Positions 20,102 through 29,795 of a stretch of 64,000 nt of DNA are shown here, in pieces (the first letter of the stretch is position 1; each line of letters starts with the position of its first letter). The notes beneath the pieces were generated by a model. The model did no database searches. It worked only from the letters and a program-made list of their open reading frames with translations, and was not told the DNA's origin. A program made the position numbers and the translations under genes. The stretch lies in the NCBI RefSeq assembly GCF_006337165.1, contig NZ_CP040896.1, forward strand, positions 1,302,001-1,366,000, given 5' to 3'. Origin of the DNA: Hymenobacter jejuensis. GTDB taxonomy: Bacteria > Bacteroidota > Bacteroidia > Cytophagales > Hymenobacteraceae.

Positions 20102-22465
20102 ATGCTAAAACACTACCTGCTGGCTGCCGGCTTTGCGCTGTCGGTCACTGCCCCAGGAGTCGCTCAGACGACCAATTCCGGCACCGACAAATTCAAGCAG
20201 CTCGAAACCGAGCTTCCCACTCCCAACACCTACCGGACGGCTTCCGGCGCACCGGGCCACGATTATTGGCAGCAGCGCGCCGACTACAACATCCGCGTCA
20301 AGCTCGACGACGACAAGCAAGCCATCACGGGTTCGGAGGACATTACCTACACCAATCTTTCGCCCGACGTGCTCACCTACTTGTGGGTGCAGCTCGACCA
20401 GAACATTCTGGACAAAAACTCCATCACGACCGCTACGCAAGTGGGCCAGGTGCAGGAAAAAATGACTTTTCCGGCGATGGAGTACCTGATGAACTCCGAT
20501 TTTGACGGCGGCTTCAAGATTGAGTCGGTGAAGATGAAAGGCGGCAAAGACCTGCCCCACGTCATCAACCACACCATGATGCGCATTGACCTGCCGACGC
20601 CTCTGCGGCCCAAGCAGAACGTAACGTTCAGTATATCATGGCGTTACAACATCAACGATCAGCTTAAGATCAACGAGCGCTCGGGCTACGAATTTTTCCC
20701 GGAGGATAAGAATTACCTCTACGAAATCGCGCAGTTTTACCCGCGCATGGCCGTGTACAGCGATTTCCAGGGATGGCAGCACAAGCAATTCTTGGGCAAC
20801 GGTGAATTCGCGCTGCCTTTCGGCGATTACAAAGTCAGCATCACTGCCCCCGCCGACCACGTGGTAGGCGCTACCGGCACGCTGCAAAACCCCGATCAGG
20901 TGCTTTCGGCTGCTCAGCGCAAGCGTTTGGCCTCGGCCGAAAATGCTTCTAAACCTGTGCTCATCGTGACCCAGCAGGAAGCCGAGCGCGCCGAGCAAGG
21001 CAGCAAAGCCAAGAGCACCAAAACCTGGATGTTCGCCGCTAAAAACGTGCGCGACTTCGCGTGGTGCAGCTCGCGCAAATTCATATGGGATGCCATGCAG
21101 ATCAAGGAGCAGGGCAAGCCGGTGATGTGCATGTCGTACTACCCGAAAGAGGGCAACCCGCTGTGGGGCAAGTACTCAACGGAAGTAGTAGCGCACACCA
21201 TCAAGACGTATTCGAAATTCACCATCCCCTATCAATACCCCGTGGCCATTTCGGTGCACGGGCCGGTGGGCGGCATGGAGTACCCGATGATCTGCTTCAA
21301 CGGCGGTCGTCCGGAGAAAGACGGCACCTACACCGCCGACCGCAAATACGGCATGATCTCGGTGATCATTCACGAAGTGGGCCACAACTTCTTCCCCATG
21401 ATCGTGAACTCCGACGAGCGCCAGTGGACGTGGATGGACGAAGGCCTGAACACCTTTGTGCAGTACCTCACGGAGCAGGAGTGGGAGCGCGATTACCCCT
21501 CGCGTCGCGGTGAGCCCAAGAACATTGTGGACTACATGCGTACCGACAAGAGCCTGCAAACGCCGATCATGACCAACTCGGAATCGGTGCTGCAATTCGG
21601 CAACAACGCGTACGCCAAGCCGGCTACAGCCCTCAACATTCTGCGCGAGACCGTAATGGGCCGTCAGCTGTTCGATTATGCCTTTAAGGAGTACGCTACG
21701 CGTTGGGCGTACAAGCACCCCACGCCAGCCGACTTTTTCCGCACGATGGAAGACGCTTCGGGCGTCGACCTCGACTGGTTCTGGCGCGGCTGGTTCTACA
21801 CCACCGACCACACCGACCTGAGCATCGAAGGCGTGAAGTGGTACACCGTCGATTCGAAGAACCCCGAAGTCGAGAACGCCAAGAAGCGCGAGCTAATCAA
21901 CGCCGCGCCCAAGACGATTTCGCAACAGCGTAATCTCCAAGACATTAAGAAAACGCTGGTGGATGTGAAGCCCGACCTCAAAGACTTCTACAACAACTAC
22001 GACCCCACGGCTACCACCGACGCCGACCGGGCTCGTTACCAGAAATACTACAGCGGCCTCACGCCAGCGCAACAGCAGCGCCTGAACGCCGGCGTGCATT
22101 TCTACGAAGTAGAGTTGAAGAACAACGGTGGCCTCGTAATGCCCGTGATCGTGCAGATGACCTACGAAGACGGCAAGCAGGAAGTAGTAAACATTCCGGC
22201 CGAAATCTGGCGCAAAAACAACGAGCACGTAACCAAGGTGTTCGTGACTGAGAAGCCTGTTGTGGCCTTCTCTCTCGACCCGTACCTGCAAACTGCCGAC
22301 ACGGACCTCTCCAACAACAGCTATCCGCAGAAGGCGGCGCCGTCGCGCTTCGAGCTGTTTCAGCAACAGCAACAAGCTCCGCTCAACCCCATGCAGCAGC
22401 AAAGCGCCTTGCAGCAGAAAGAGCAGAAGCCGCTTAACAATACAACGGGCGGCGGATCTAACTAG
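20102..22465 (+). CDS. M1 family metallopeptidase
   Basis: 787 residues from ATG 20102, which begins a signal peptide (MLKHYLLAAGFALSV...GVAQ). The N-terminal saddle domain (~50-300) precedes the thermolysin-like domain with GPVGGMEYPM (substrate-binding GxMEN-like loop) and the zinc site HEVGH (~424-428) plus Glu ~447 in WMDEGLNTF. It is an exported zinc aminopeptidase by family. The C-terminus (~760-787) is low-complexity and Gln/Asn-rich. It is closed by a strong terminator at 22484. Confidence 0.92.
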   Translation: MLKHYLLAAGFALSVTAPGVAQTTNSGTDKFKQLETELPTPNTYRTASGAPGHDYWQQRADYNIRVKLDDDKQAITGSEDITYTNLSPDVLTYLWVQLDQNILDKNSITTATQVGQVQEKMTFPAMEYLMNSDFDGGFKIESVKMKGGKDLPHVINHTMMRIDLPTPLRPKQNVTFSISWRYNINDQLKINERSGYEFFPEDKNYLYEIAQFYPRMAVYSDFQGWQHKQFLGNGEFALPFGDYKVSITAPADHVVGATGTLQNPDQVLSAAQRKRLASAENASKPVLIVTQQEAERAEQGSKAKSTKTWMFAAKNVRDFAWCSSRKFIWDAMQIKEQGKPVMCMSYYPKEGNPLWGKYSTEVVAHTIKTYSKFTIPYQYPVAISVHGPVGGMEYPMICFNGGRPEKDGTYTADRKYGMISVIIHEVGHNFFPMIVNSDERQWTWMDEGLNTFVQYLTEQEWERDYPSRRGEPKNIVDYMRTDKSLQTPIMTNSESVLQFGNNAYAKPATALNILRETVMGRQLFDYAFKEYATRWAYKHPTPADFFRTMEDASGVDLDWFWRGWFYTTDHTDLSIEGVKWYTVDSKNPEVENAKKRELINAAPKTISQQRNLQDIKKTLVDVKPDLKDFYNNYDPTATTDADRARYQKYYSGLTPAQQQRLNAGVHFYEVELKNNGGLVMPVIVQMTYEDGKQEVVNIPAEIWRKNNEHVTKVFVTEKPVVAFSLDPYLQTADTDLSNNSYPQKAAPSRFELFQQQQQAPLNPMQQQSALQQKEQKPLNNTTGGGSN

Positions 22466-22483
22466 CTAACCATCAAACACATA

Positions 22484-22521
22484 CAAAAAAGCCAGACAAC
22501 GCTACTTGTCTGGCTTTTTTG
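22484..22521 (+). terminator. Bidirectional rho-independent terminator
   Basis: 16-bp perfect stem (22484-22499 with 22506-22521), six-base loop, A6 before and T6 after. It lies between the M1 gene (+) and the small minus-strand gene at 22572, so it can serve both. Confidence 0.9.
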
Positions 22522-22571
22522 TTGAAAACAATCTAGTATTCGGTCCTTCTAAGAGACTACCGGCAAAGCAT

Positions 22572-22769
22572 CTAATCTTCCACCTGCGTGGCAAATCGTT
22601 CGATTTCTCTTTCTGCATCGGTAGGATGAAACTGGAGAATGTGCCGAATGGCGGCCCGTTTCCAGTCTTCCAACACGAGTGCATCGACGCGGCGCTCGGT
22701 TACGCGGTCGGGGTTGTCAGCCAGCCATTGTTCGACGAATGCCCGTAGCTTTTGTTCTTGGTGATCCAT
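22572..22769 (-). CDS. Small hypothetical protein
   Basis: 65 residues from ATG 22769, highly charged and probably helical throughout (QKLRAFVEQWLADNPDRVTERR..., DAEREIERFATQVED). There is no signal or membrane segment, so it is cytoplasmic. Family unknown. It is supported by plausible codon use, a dedicated convergent terminator downstream (22484) and no competing frame. It may be a small regulatory or binding protein. Confidence 0.55.
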   Translation of the reverse strand: MDHQEQKLRAFVEQWLADNPDRVTERRVDALVLEDWKRAAIRHILQFHPTDAEREIERFATQVED

Positions 22770-22932
22770 AGGTAAGGGTCAGGTAAGAGTGAGAAACGTC
22801 GGCACGTAGCGCCGTACCAATGCGCTGAATTTACGAGGATAGTCGATGCGCTGTTGCTCCTCCGTAGGCGCCCAACCTCATTTTTGAGTAAGTTAAGGCC
22901 ATCTTCCACCTGTTTGCTTTTGCTTGACACCC

Positions 22933-23307
22933 ATGGGACTACTCGACGGCCTTCTCGGCAACGCTTCTGAAAGCGACGCCCAATCCATCCAACAGGAGCT
23001 AGCGCAACTGCTCAGCTCCGGCGAACAGGTACAGAAAGCCTACGCCATCATCCGCGACCTGATTATTTTCACCAACAAGCGCCTGATTCTGGCTGATAAG
23101 CAAGGGGTTACGGGCAAGAAAGTCGAGTACCTGAGCGTGCCTTATCGCAGCATCGAACGCTTTTCGATGGAAACTACCGGGCATTTCGACATCGAATCGG
23201 AGCTTAAAATCTGGATTCGCGGACAAGCCGAACCGCTCTCCAAAACCTTCCGCGACGACAAAAGCATCCACGACGTGTACCGCGCCTTGGGTGAGTACGC
23301 GCTGTAG
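22933..23307 (+). CDS. PH-domain (bacterial PH_1 / YvbH-like) protein
   Basis: 124 residues from ATG 22933 (MGLLDGLLGNAS). The bacterial pleckstrin-homology pattern is clear: KAYAIIRDLIIFTNKRLILADKQG, then VEYLSVPYRSIERFSMETTGHFD and ELKIWIRGQ. This family forms cytoplasmic oligomers of unknown function. It stands alone and is followed by an 18-bp inverted repeat of the REP-like kind (23328-23374). Confidence 0.85.
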   Translation: MGLLDGLLGNASESDAQSIQQELAQLLSSGEQVQKAYAIIRDLIIFTNKRLILADKQGVTGKKVEYLSVPYRSIERFSMETTGHFDIESELKIWIRGQAEPLSKTFRDDKSIHDVYRALGEYAL

Positions 23308-23327
23308 AGCCTAATTGCCCCTTTACG

Positions 23328-23374
23328 CTAACTGCTTGTCATCCTGGGCTTTGTGAAGGATGACAAGCAGTTAG
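23328..23374. repeat. 18-bp inverted repeat, REP-like
   Basis: Arms 23328-23345 and 23357-23374 are perfectly complementary, with an 11-base loop and no T run. The core (GTCATCCTGGG...GAAGGATGAC, 23338-23364) resembles the left arm of the larger element at 43732, suggesting one repeat family. It also separates the PH-domain gene (+) from the galactanase (-). Confidence 0.6.
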
Positions 23375-23419
23375 AGAAGAGCAGAAAAACAGACCCGGAA
23401 GATTCTGTACCGGACAGAA

Positions 23420-25192
23420 TTATTGGCCATAGCTCACGCGCCGCACAATGCGCTGCTCGCCGTGCGTGATTGCAAGCAAATACAGGCCGGGGCTTACGTT
23501 GCGGGCCACTGGCTGGGTAAAGACTTGTTTGCCAGCGGTTTGCCGCGTAGCAGGCAAAAGAGTAGCTACAAATTGCCCCGTAATGGTATACAGGGAAATC
23601 TCAACGGTTTCGGGCTTTTCGAGCTGATACTCAACGGATAACTGGTCGCGAACGGGGTTGGGAAACACGTTGGTAGTCGTACGGGCTTGGGCGCTCTTCG
23701 AGCCCGTGACGGTGGCTTGCAGGCCAAATTCGATGTCGTCGATGCTGCAATAGTTGCCGGCGTTGCCCTCCGACAGCAGTCCGATTTCGCATTGCCCGTT
23801 GGTTACTTGGATGCCCGTAATCTGAATTTGGGTCCAAGTGGCAGTGACGGGCAGGGCTACGGCTTTCTCGGCGCCGCCAAAGTCACTGGCGTAGAGCTGG
23901 CACGTCTTCTGGCCGCCGCCATTTTGCACCCAGGCTTTCAGGGTGTAAGTGCCGTTGGCAAGCCCAGTGCGTAACTGATAAGTACTTACCTGATAAGCAG
24001 TTGCCTTATAGTGTGTGAGACGATAGGTACCGGTATGCCCGCCGCCTTCGGTTTTATCAGCATCCGAATCGGTAGTGGCACGCGTGGCCCAGCCGGTGGG
24101 CGTTTGCAAAGCGATGCCGTCGTATTCGAAGCCCGGATTAGTAGCCAAGTTGGGATCGGGCGTAGTACTCGGCGGGTTTTCCAGGAAAGCATCCAAGGCG
24201 ATGGTAGGACGGCCATTGGTATTCCAAGCGCCCAGGCTGTAATTCTGCCAATTGTAAGCCTCTGGCTCCCAATAAAATACACCTAATCCTTTCGCATTCG
24301 AAACAGCCCGCGTCTTCTTGAGCAAGTCAGTTAGCATGTCCTGCGTAGCCTGCGGCGCGGAATATTGCATGCCCACTTCGCAGATCAGCACTTCCTTGCC
24401 GTAGCGCGTCACCATGTCGTTGAGGTTGGCCGCGATTTGGCTGTTGAGCGTGGGCCAGTTGGCCGCCGTGGGATAGTGCGACATGCCGATCACGTCGTAC
24501 TTGGCATTGTTATTCTTCAGACCATCGAACATATACCGAAACAGCCCGTTGTCGAACCCGTTGGAAATGTGCACGATAACTTTAGTTGTGCTGCTGACGG
24601 CCTTCACCGCATCGTAGCCGCTGCTCACCAGGGCCGCAAAATTGGCCATGTTGGTCGAAGCGCGGCCTTCGGGCCAGAGCATACCGTCGTTGGTTTCGTT
24701 GCCGACCTGCACCCAGTCCGGCGTGATGCCGTTGGTTTTCAGCGCTGTAAGCACATCCGCCGTGTGATCGTACACAGCGGTTTTCAACTGCGCAAAAGTG
24801 AAATTCTGCCAGGCGGCCGGTTTGGTCTGCTTGCCAGGATCGGCCCACGAATCGCTGTAATGAAAGTCGATCATGAGTCGGAAGCCAAGATTTTTGGCCC
24901 GAATAGCTTTAGCCACCACATCGTTTTTGCTACACCAGCCGTCGGCGGGATTTACCCACACCCGCAACCGTATCGCGTTGATGCCGTGGTCTTTCAGAAT
25001 TTGAAAGCAATCCTGCTGCACGCCGTTGGCGTCGTAGAACTTGTAGCCGGCGGCTTCCATCTGCGTGATCCAGCTTACATCGGCGCCCTTGGCAAAGACG
25101 GGCGCGACCTGTGCCGAAGCTGCGAACGCCCAATTCAGCGACAGCATAAGCATCATCAGCAAGCGGGGCAGACATTTTACTGGCATTTTCAT
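23420..25192 (-). CDS. GH53 arabinogalactan endo-beta-1,4-galactanase with T9SS sorting domain
   Basis: 590 residues from ATG 25192 (MKMPVKCLPRLLMM..., signal peptide ending SAQ). Residues ~40-350 are a GH53 TIM barrel: GADVSW start, LRVWVNP, FHYSDSWADPGKQ, acid/base Glu in VGNETNDGMLWPEG (~165), nucleophile Glu in ICEVGMQY (~271), GVFYWEPE. Residues ~365-505 form a carbohydrate-binding-like beta-sandwich (NPGFEYDG ... SIDDIEFG). Residues ~515-590 are a type IX secretion sorting domain (NVFPNPVRDQL ... GLYLLAI ... RRVSY). It cuts beta-1,4-galactan outside the cell. A -7 box precedes it at 25217. Confidence 0.94.
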   Translation of the reverse strand: MKMPVKCLPRLLMMLMLSLNWAFAASAQVAPVFAKGADVSWITQMEAAGYKFYDANGVQQDCFQILKDHGINAIRLRVWVNPADGWCSKNDVVAKAIRAKNLGFRLMIDFHYSDSWADPGKQTKPAAWQNFTFAQLKTAVYDHTADVLTALKTNGITPDWVQVGNETNDGMLWPEGRASTNMANFAALVSSGYDAVKAVSSTTKVIVHISNGFDNGLFRYMFDGLKNNNAKYDVIGMSHYPTAANWPTLNSQIAANLNDMVTRYGKEVLICEVGMQYSAPQATQDMLTDLLKKTRAVSNAKGLGVFYWEPEAYNWQNYSLGAWNTNGRPTIALDAFLENPPSTTPDPNLATNPGFEYDGIALQTPTGWATRATTDSDADKTEGGGHTGTYRLTHYKATAYQVSTYQLRTGLANGTYTLKAWVQNGGGQKTCQLYASDFGGAEKAVALPVTATWTQIQITGIQVTNGQCEIGLLSEGNAGNYCSIDDIEFGLQATVTGSKSAQARTTTNVFPNPVRDQLSVEYQLEKPETVEISLYTITGQFVATLLPATRQTAGKQVFTQPVARNVSPGLYLLAITHGEQRIVRRVSYGQ

Positions 25193-25216
25193 AGAAATGA
25201 AGCGGTAAACGGGCCA

Positions 25217-25224
25217 CAAAGTTA
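25217..25224 (-). promoter_or_regulatory. Candidate -7 element of the galactanase gene
   Basis: On the minus strand this reads TAACTTTG, 25 bases before the start codon. A -33 TTTG at proper distance is not visible. Confidence 0.5.
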
Positions 25225-25298
25225 TTGGCTTTCCGGTGCTGTACGGGCTTATTTACACGGGCAAAACACATTTTGCTGACCTCAACTTGCCGCCCAAA

Positions 25299-25330
25299 GA
25301 AAGAGCCCGACGATCAGGTCGGGCTCTTTC
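25299..25330 (-). terminator. Rho-independent terminator of the S9 peptidase gene
   Basis: 12-bp perfect stem GAAAGAGCCCGA/TCGGGCTCTTTC with an eight-base loop, just after the peptidase stop on the minus strand; the 3' side reads TTTCTTT. Confidence 0.8.
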
Positions 25331-25349
25331 AATTTGCTAGCAACGTGGG

Positions 25350-27404
25350 TTATTGCCCGCCGGCCGTAGCCGCACCTTTCGGCATCAGGTACTTGTTATA
25401 CCAAGCCAAATACCGTTGGTAGCGGTCTTTCACGTAGCTGGGCTTGCTGATGCCGTGAAACTGTCCCGGATAGATAATCAGCTCTGTATCAATATTTAAG
25501 CTTTTCAGCGCCTGATACATCTGCTCGGTGTTGAGCAGCGGCACGTTGAAATCCTTTTCACCACACAGAAACAGCGTGGGCGTGCTGATCTGGCCGGCGT
25601 GGAAGAACGGGTACGACACGCGCATCCAGACGTCGGGCTTCTCCCAAGGGCGGCCCAGTTCGGTTTCGTAGTCGCGCACGTACTGGTCGGTGCCGTAGCC
25701 GGCGAACACATTGCCAATGCCCGCACCGCTGCACGCTGCTTTGAAGCGCTTGTCGCGGGAGATAACCTGGTCCGTCATGATGCCGCCGTAGCTCCAACCG
25801 CCCACACCTAGCTTGTCGGGGTCGGCAATGCCTTGCTGCACCGCGTAATCGACTACGGAGAGCACGTCTTCGGTGTCTTTGTTGCCCCAATCAGCGAAAA
25901 TGGCTTTCGTGTAGTCGCCGCCGCGGCCCGAGCTGCCGCGCGGGTTCGACACAACTACCGCGTATCCATTGGCGGCAAAGTACTGCCACTCGTAAGCGAA
26001 GCCATACCCGAACTGCGACACCGGCCCGCCGTGAATCCGCAGGATGGTCGGGTATTTTTTACCCTTCTGATAATCAACGGGTTTGATAATGAAACCGCTG
26101 ACCAACGTCCCATCTTTGCTTTTGCCCTGAATGGGTTCTACCGCGCCGAATTTCACCTGACCCAGCCAAGCGTCATTCTGCTTCGACAGTGGCCGCAGCG
26201 TAGCTTTCTTTTCCAAGGCAAACACTTCGTCGGGCTGTTGGGGCTCGCTGTTGACCACCACGATTTTGCCTTTAGGGCCCATTTCGTACTCCGAAATTTC
26301 GCGCGGACCGGCCACAACGCGCTCCACTTTGCCACCCGAGGCAGAAACCTTGGCCAGATGCTGGGCCCGGTCGTCTTCTAAGAGAAAGTAAAGGCTTTTG
26401 CCATCAGCCGACCACTGCGGATCGGAAGTGTTGCGGTCGAGGCTGGCTATCAGCTGCTTAGGCGTTCCGCCACTTACGGGCATCACCACCAGCTGGTGCA
26501 CCGAATACCACATCAATTCTCTGGGTCCGCCCTGCTCGAAAGCAATGGACTTGCCGTCGGGGCTCCAGGCCGGGCGGCTGCGGTAGCTGGGGTCGCTATC
26601 GGGCAGCTCGCTGGTAGTAAGCTGGCGGGCTTTGGCGCCGGATTGGGCGTCGATCAGGTAGAGGTCGTAGTTATAATGCCGGTCGGGGTCGTCGCCACGC
26701 TTGCTGCTGAATACCAGCTGCTTGCTATCGGGCGACCACGAAGGCAGATGCTCGTCGTAGTTGCCGGGTGTGAGGTTGGTCAGCTTACGCGAAGCCACGT
26801 CGAACACGTACAGGTGCTGACGCTGCTTGTTGAGGTAGCCATCGACATCCTGCTTGAATTGGAAGCGGTTGATGACGATGGGCGGCGCGGTTTTTTTCTT
26901 CGCTTTCTGGGCCTGCGTCAGCGAATCGGGGTCGGCATCGCGGATGATCATGGCGATGCGCTTGCCGTCGGGCGCCCACACGTAGTCCGAAATGCTGCCT
27001 TTGAGTTTGGTTACTTTTTCGGCTTCACCGCCGGCCCGGTTTAGGAGCCAGAGCTGCGCCTGTCCGTCTTCGGCGCTTTCGCCCCGGCTCGACACAAAGC
27101 TCAGGTACTTGCCATCGGGACTAAAGCGCGGCTTCGATTCGCTGTCTTTGCTGGTGGTAATGCGCAGATTCTGAGAACCATCCCATTTTGCCATCCAGAT
27201 GTCGGCGTTGCGCTTATCGGCCGCCGTATCGGCCATCGCGACGGTGTAGGCCACCCAATTGCCATCGGGCGAAATCTGAGCGTCGCTCACGTCGCGCATC
27301 TGCGCCAGATCGCTTAGCTGCAAGGGGCGCTTCGCCGGAGCTTGAGCCAGTGCGGCGGGCGCCAGCAATGCCAGCCCAGCCACCAGGGTAATCGTTTTTT
27401 TCAT
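25350..27404 (-). CDS. S9 family peptidase (WD40-like propeller plus prolyl oligopeptidase domain)
   Basis: 684 residues from ATG 27404 with a signal peptide (MKKTITLVAGLALLAPAALAQ). Residues ~30-420 form a TolB/WD40-like propeller with repeated SPDGKxLxF motifs (ISPDGNWVAY, FSPDGKYLSF, WSPDSKQLVF, WSADGKSLYF). The hydrolase domain has nucleophile Ser ~538 in GGWSYGG, Asp ~617 in CGEKDFNVP and His ~650 in YPGQFHGI. It resembles acylaminoacyl peptidase/DPP4-type enzymes of the S9C group, probably periplasmic. It is monocistronic, with terminators on both sides. Confidence 0.92.
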   Translation of the reverse strand: MKKTITLVAGLALLAPAALAQAPAKRPLQLSDLAQMRDVSDAQISPDGNWVAYTVAMADTAADKRNADIWMAKWDGSQNLRITTSKDSESKPRFSPDGKYLSFVSSRGESAEDGQAQLWLLNRAGGEAEKVTKLKGSISDYVWAPDGKRIAMIIRDADPDSLTQAQKAKKKTAPPIVINRFQFKQDVDGYLNKQRQHLYVFDVASRKLTNLTPGNYDEHLPSWSPDSKQLVFSSKRGDDPDRHYNYDLYLIDAQSGAKARQLTTSELPDSDPSYRSRPAWSPDGKSIAFEQGGPRELMWYSVHQLVVMPVSGGTPKQLIASLDRNTSDPQWSADGKSLYFLLEDDRAQHLAKVSASGGKVERVVAGPREISEYEMGPKGKIVVVNSEPQQPDEVFALEKKATLRPLSKQNDAWLGQVKFGAVEPIQGKSKDGTLVSGFIIKPVDYQKGKKYPTILRIHGGPVSQFGYGFAYEWQYFAANGYAVVVSNPRGSSGRGGDYTKAIFADWGNKDTEDVLSVVDYAVQQGIADPDKLGVGGWSYGGIMTDQVISRDKRFKAACSGAGIGNVFAGYGTDQYVRDYETELGRPWEKPDVWMRVSYPFFHAGQISTPTLFLCGEKDFNVPLLNTEQMYQALKSLNIDTELIIYPGQFHGISKPSYVKDRYQRYLAWYNKYLMPKGAATAGGQ

Positions 27405-27487
27405 GAAATCACATTTGCAAGTCAATCAGCCTCTTACACAGCAGCTATCCAGTAGCTGGGCCTCAAATTAGCGCCTTTTGTACAAAT

Positions 27488-27517
27488 AAGCCCCACAATA
27501 TTTCTATTGTGGGGCTT
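27488..27517 (-). terminator. Rho-independent terminator of the NDH-2 gene
   Basis: 13-bp perfect stem AAGCCCCACAATA/TATTGTGGGGCTT with a TTTC loop, downstream of the minus-strand dehydrogenase; the 3' side is T-rich (CTTATTTG). Confidence 0.82.
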
Positions 27518-27564
27518 GCTCGGCTTATCCTTTGGCAGTCGACTCTAAGCGCCGAAGCCACAAC

Positions 27565-28947
27565 TCAGCGCTCTACCGCGGCCTCCTGAATGGCCGGGGG
27601 CGTAGGAATATACTCGGCAGTTGCCGTTTTGTGTTCGGCGGCTTTTTTGCCTTTGTCGTCCTTCACATCCTTGCGGCTAAACGGCCTGATAATCAGGCGC
27701 AAGGCTTGATCGGAGCTGAAGTAGCTGAAGGCCCAATCGACGAAGGCCACCACTTTATTGCGGAAGCCGACCAACGTCATCAGGTGCACAAATAGCCACG
27801 TAAACCAGCCGAAAATCCCGTTGAAATGCACGTCTTTGGGCAAATCCACTACGGCCTTGTTACGGCTCACAATGGCCATTACGCCCTTGTTTTTGTATTT
27901 GAAGGGAACCGGCGCCTGGCCTTGCAGAATGCGTTGCAGATTTTCGGCCAGCAAATCGGCCTGCTGCTGAGCCACAGGGGCCAGCATGGGCAGGCCTTTG
28001 GGCATGTCTTCGGTTACCATGTTGGCCACGTCGCCGATGGCAAAGACGTTGTCGAAGCCTTGCACTTGGCTCCACAGATTCACGTTGATGCGCTTGTTGC
28101 GCGTCACGGCCTGCTCCGGTATACCTTCAACGGCGGCCCCGTTTACACCTGCGGCCCACACCAGGTTTTCCGTCGGAATGTATTCTGTATCAGAAAAATA
28201 GGCCCGGCAGTCTTCAAACTTCTTGATGGAAGTATTCAGCCGTACCCGCACGCCCAGCTCGTCGAGGTAGCGCTTGGCATCGTCCTGCGATTTCTTCGAC
28301 ATGGGGCCCAGCAGCGCCGGGCCGGCTTCTACCAAGAAGATCTGCATGTTCTGCATATCTAATTCGGGGTAGTCTTTGGGCAGTACGTGCTTACGCATTT
28401 CGGCCAACGAGCCGCTGATTTCCACGCCCGTAGGCCCGCCCCCAACCACTACGATGTTGAGCAGCGCCTGGCGCTCCTGCGGGTTTTCGGTGAGCAGCGC
28501 TTTTTCGAAATTCTGGAAGATGAAGCTCCTCAGGTTCAAGGCGTTCGGGATGCTCTTGATCTGCATGCCGTTCTTCTCGATGCTCTCGATACCGAAGAAA
28601 TTGGTCAGCGAGCCCGTAGCCAGCACCAGATAATCGTAGCGAATATCGCCCACACTGGTCACGACTGTATTACGCTGTGTATCAACGCGTTGCACATCGC
28701 CCATGCGGTAGAAGAAATTCTCCTGCCCCGCAAAGATTTTGCGAATGGGATAGGCGATGCTGTCGGCTTCCAGTGCGCCGGTAGCTACTTGATAGAGAAG
28801 GGGTTGAAAGTTATGATAGTTGTTGCGGTCGATGACCACCACTTGCACGGGCGCGTTGCGCAGCTCTTTGGCCAGGCGCAGTCCACCGAAGCCACACCCC
28901 ACAATCACGACGCGCGGGTGCGCTGAAACCGGTAAGTTCGTATCCAT
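27565..28947 (-). CDS. Type II NADH dehydrogenase (NAD(P)/FAD-dependent oxidoreductase)
   Basis: 460 residues. The FAD site is VVIVGCGFGG (13-22), followed by the NDH-2 hallmark NNYHNFQPLLYQVATGAL. The NAD site is IVVVGGGPTGVE (~165-176). The second FAD motif is NVFAIGDVAN, with the quinone-side APVAQQQA region after it. Residues ~390-430 (IFGWFTWLFVHLMTLVG) are amphipathic/hydrophobic and would anchor it to the inner membrane. It passes electrons from NADH to the quinone pool without pumping, parallel to complex I encoded at 34,398-52,095. The charged tail ends in Ala/Lys-rich sequence. Confidence 0.92.
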   Translation of the reverse strand: MDTNLPVSAHPRVVIVGCGFGGLRLAKELRNAPVQVVVIDRNNYHNFQPLLYQVATGALEADSIAYPIRKIFAGQENFFYRMGDVQRVDTQRNTVVTSVGDIRYDYLVLATGSLTNFFGIESIEKNGMQIKSIPNALNLRSFIFQNFEKALLTENPQERQALLNIVVVGGGPTGVEISGSLAEMRKHVLPKDYPELDMQNMQIFLVEAGPALLGPMSKKSQDDAKRYLDELGVRVRLNTSIKKFEDCRAYFSDTEYIPTENLVWAAGVNGAAVEGIPEQAVTRNKRINVNLWSQVQGFDNVFAIGDVANMVTEDMPKGLPMLAPVAQQQADLLAENLQRILQGQAPVPFKYKNKGVMAIVSRNKAVVDLPKDVHFNGIFGWFTWLFVHLMTLVGFRNKVVAFVDWAFSYFSSDQALRLIIRPFSRKDVKDDKGKKAAEHKTATAEYIPTPPAIQEAAVER

Positions 28948-29047
28948 AGAAAGTCAGAAACAGGTCGTTGTACCTGTGCCTTTACAGTAAAACCGGTTTC
29001 GCGGTTGTCTGTTCAGATGTCGGCTGCTTTTTATAAGGCCTTAGTGT

Positions 29048-29713
29048 TCAGGTGAGAAGCCGCACTTGCGGTAGCAGCCGCAAAGCCCAAAGCAACGTCA
29101 GCATCACGGAGCCCAAGATCATGATAAACAGCCCATGACGACGGCTTTCGTGCGAATACTGCGGCACCCGCCGGCCGTCGGGCAAAAGCACGGTAGAGGC
29201 ACGCAGCCCCCACCCGATCCCGATTCCGATAACCCCACCCAACAACGCCAGCGCATACCCCAGCGCCAAGTGCTTCGACGACGCATCGTGCGGGCGGGCG
29301 AGCTGCTGGGTGCGGTGTGCGCGCATGATTTCGGTTTCGCGCGCCGGCACGCCGCGCCCCCGCGTGCGGAGCAGCCGTCGTGCCCACACGTAGTCGTTGG
29401 GGCTCCATTCGTCGGGCCGCGCCAAAATGTCGAGCAACTCCTGATCTGTGAAGGTGTAGAGGTAATAGTCGGCCGGTGGGTCGGCGAGCGTAGCCTCGGC
29501 GTGCTCTTCCAGCAAAGCCCGAACGTGTGCCAAATCGGCGCGCCGCACCTGCACGCGCACTTCTTCCACTATCTCGCGCTGCATCAGCACGTTAGCAGGT
29601 ACTAAGCGCGTGTTGTCGAGATGAAAAGGAATTCCGTACTCGGCGAGCACGGTCGTGATGTCCGCCGTTTGCTCCAGAGTTGGGAACGACTGAATTGTTA
29701 CTAATTCGTCCAT
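29048..29713 (-). CDS. DUF2007-like N-terminal domain with C-terminal membrane helices
   Basis: 221 residues from ATG 29713 (MDELVTIQSFPTLEQ). Residues 3-75 look like a DUF2007 'putative signal transducing' domain (TIQSFPTLEQTADITTVLAEYGIPF ... VRVQVRRADLAHVRALLEEH). Residues ~85-140 are charged and tryptophan-containing. Two membrane helices follow (~150-172 and ~195-215). The role is unknown. It is the gene before the carboxypeptidase-regulatory protein's downstream end on the same strand, with no clear operon link. Confidence 0.7.
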   Translation of the reverse strand: MDELVTIQSFPTLEQTADITTVLAEYGIPFHLDNTRLVPANVLMQREIVEEVRVQVRRADLAHVRALLEEHAEATLADPPADYYLYTFTDQELLDILARPDEWSPNDYVWARRLLRTRGRGVPARETEIMRAHRTQQLARPHDASSKHLALGYALALLGGVIGIGIGWGLRASTVLLPDGRRVPQYSHESRRHGLFIMILGSVMLTLLWALRLLPQVRLLT

Positions 29714-29795
29714 AAGGCTGAAAAGCAACAATCGCCTGCTATCCTTTGCAAAGCACTGGACAACCGACGATTGTGAAGTTATATCAGAAAACAGC

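Noticed and set aside
24365..25279. 304-codon plus-strand frame opposite the galactanase gene
   Set aside because: It is antisense to a clear GH53 protein with catalytic motifs and sorting domain; its product has no motif and odd composition.
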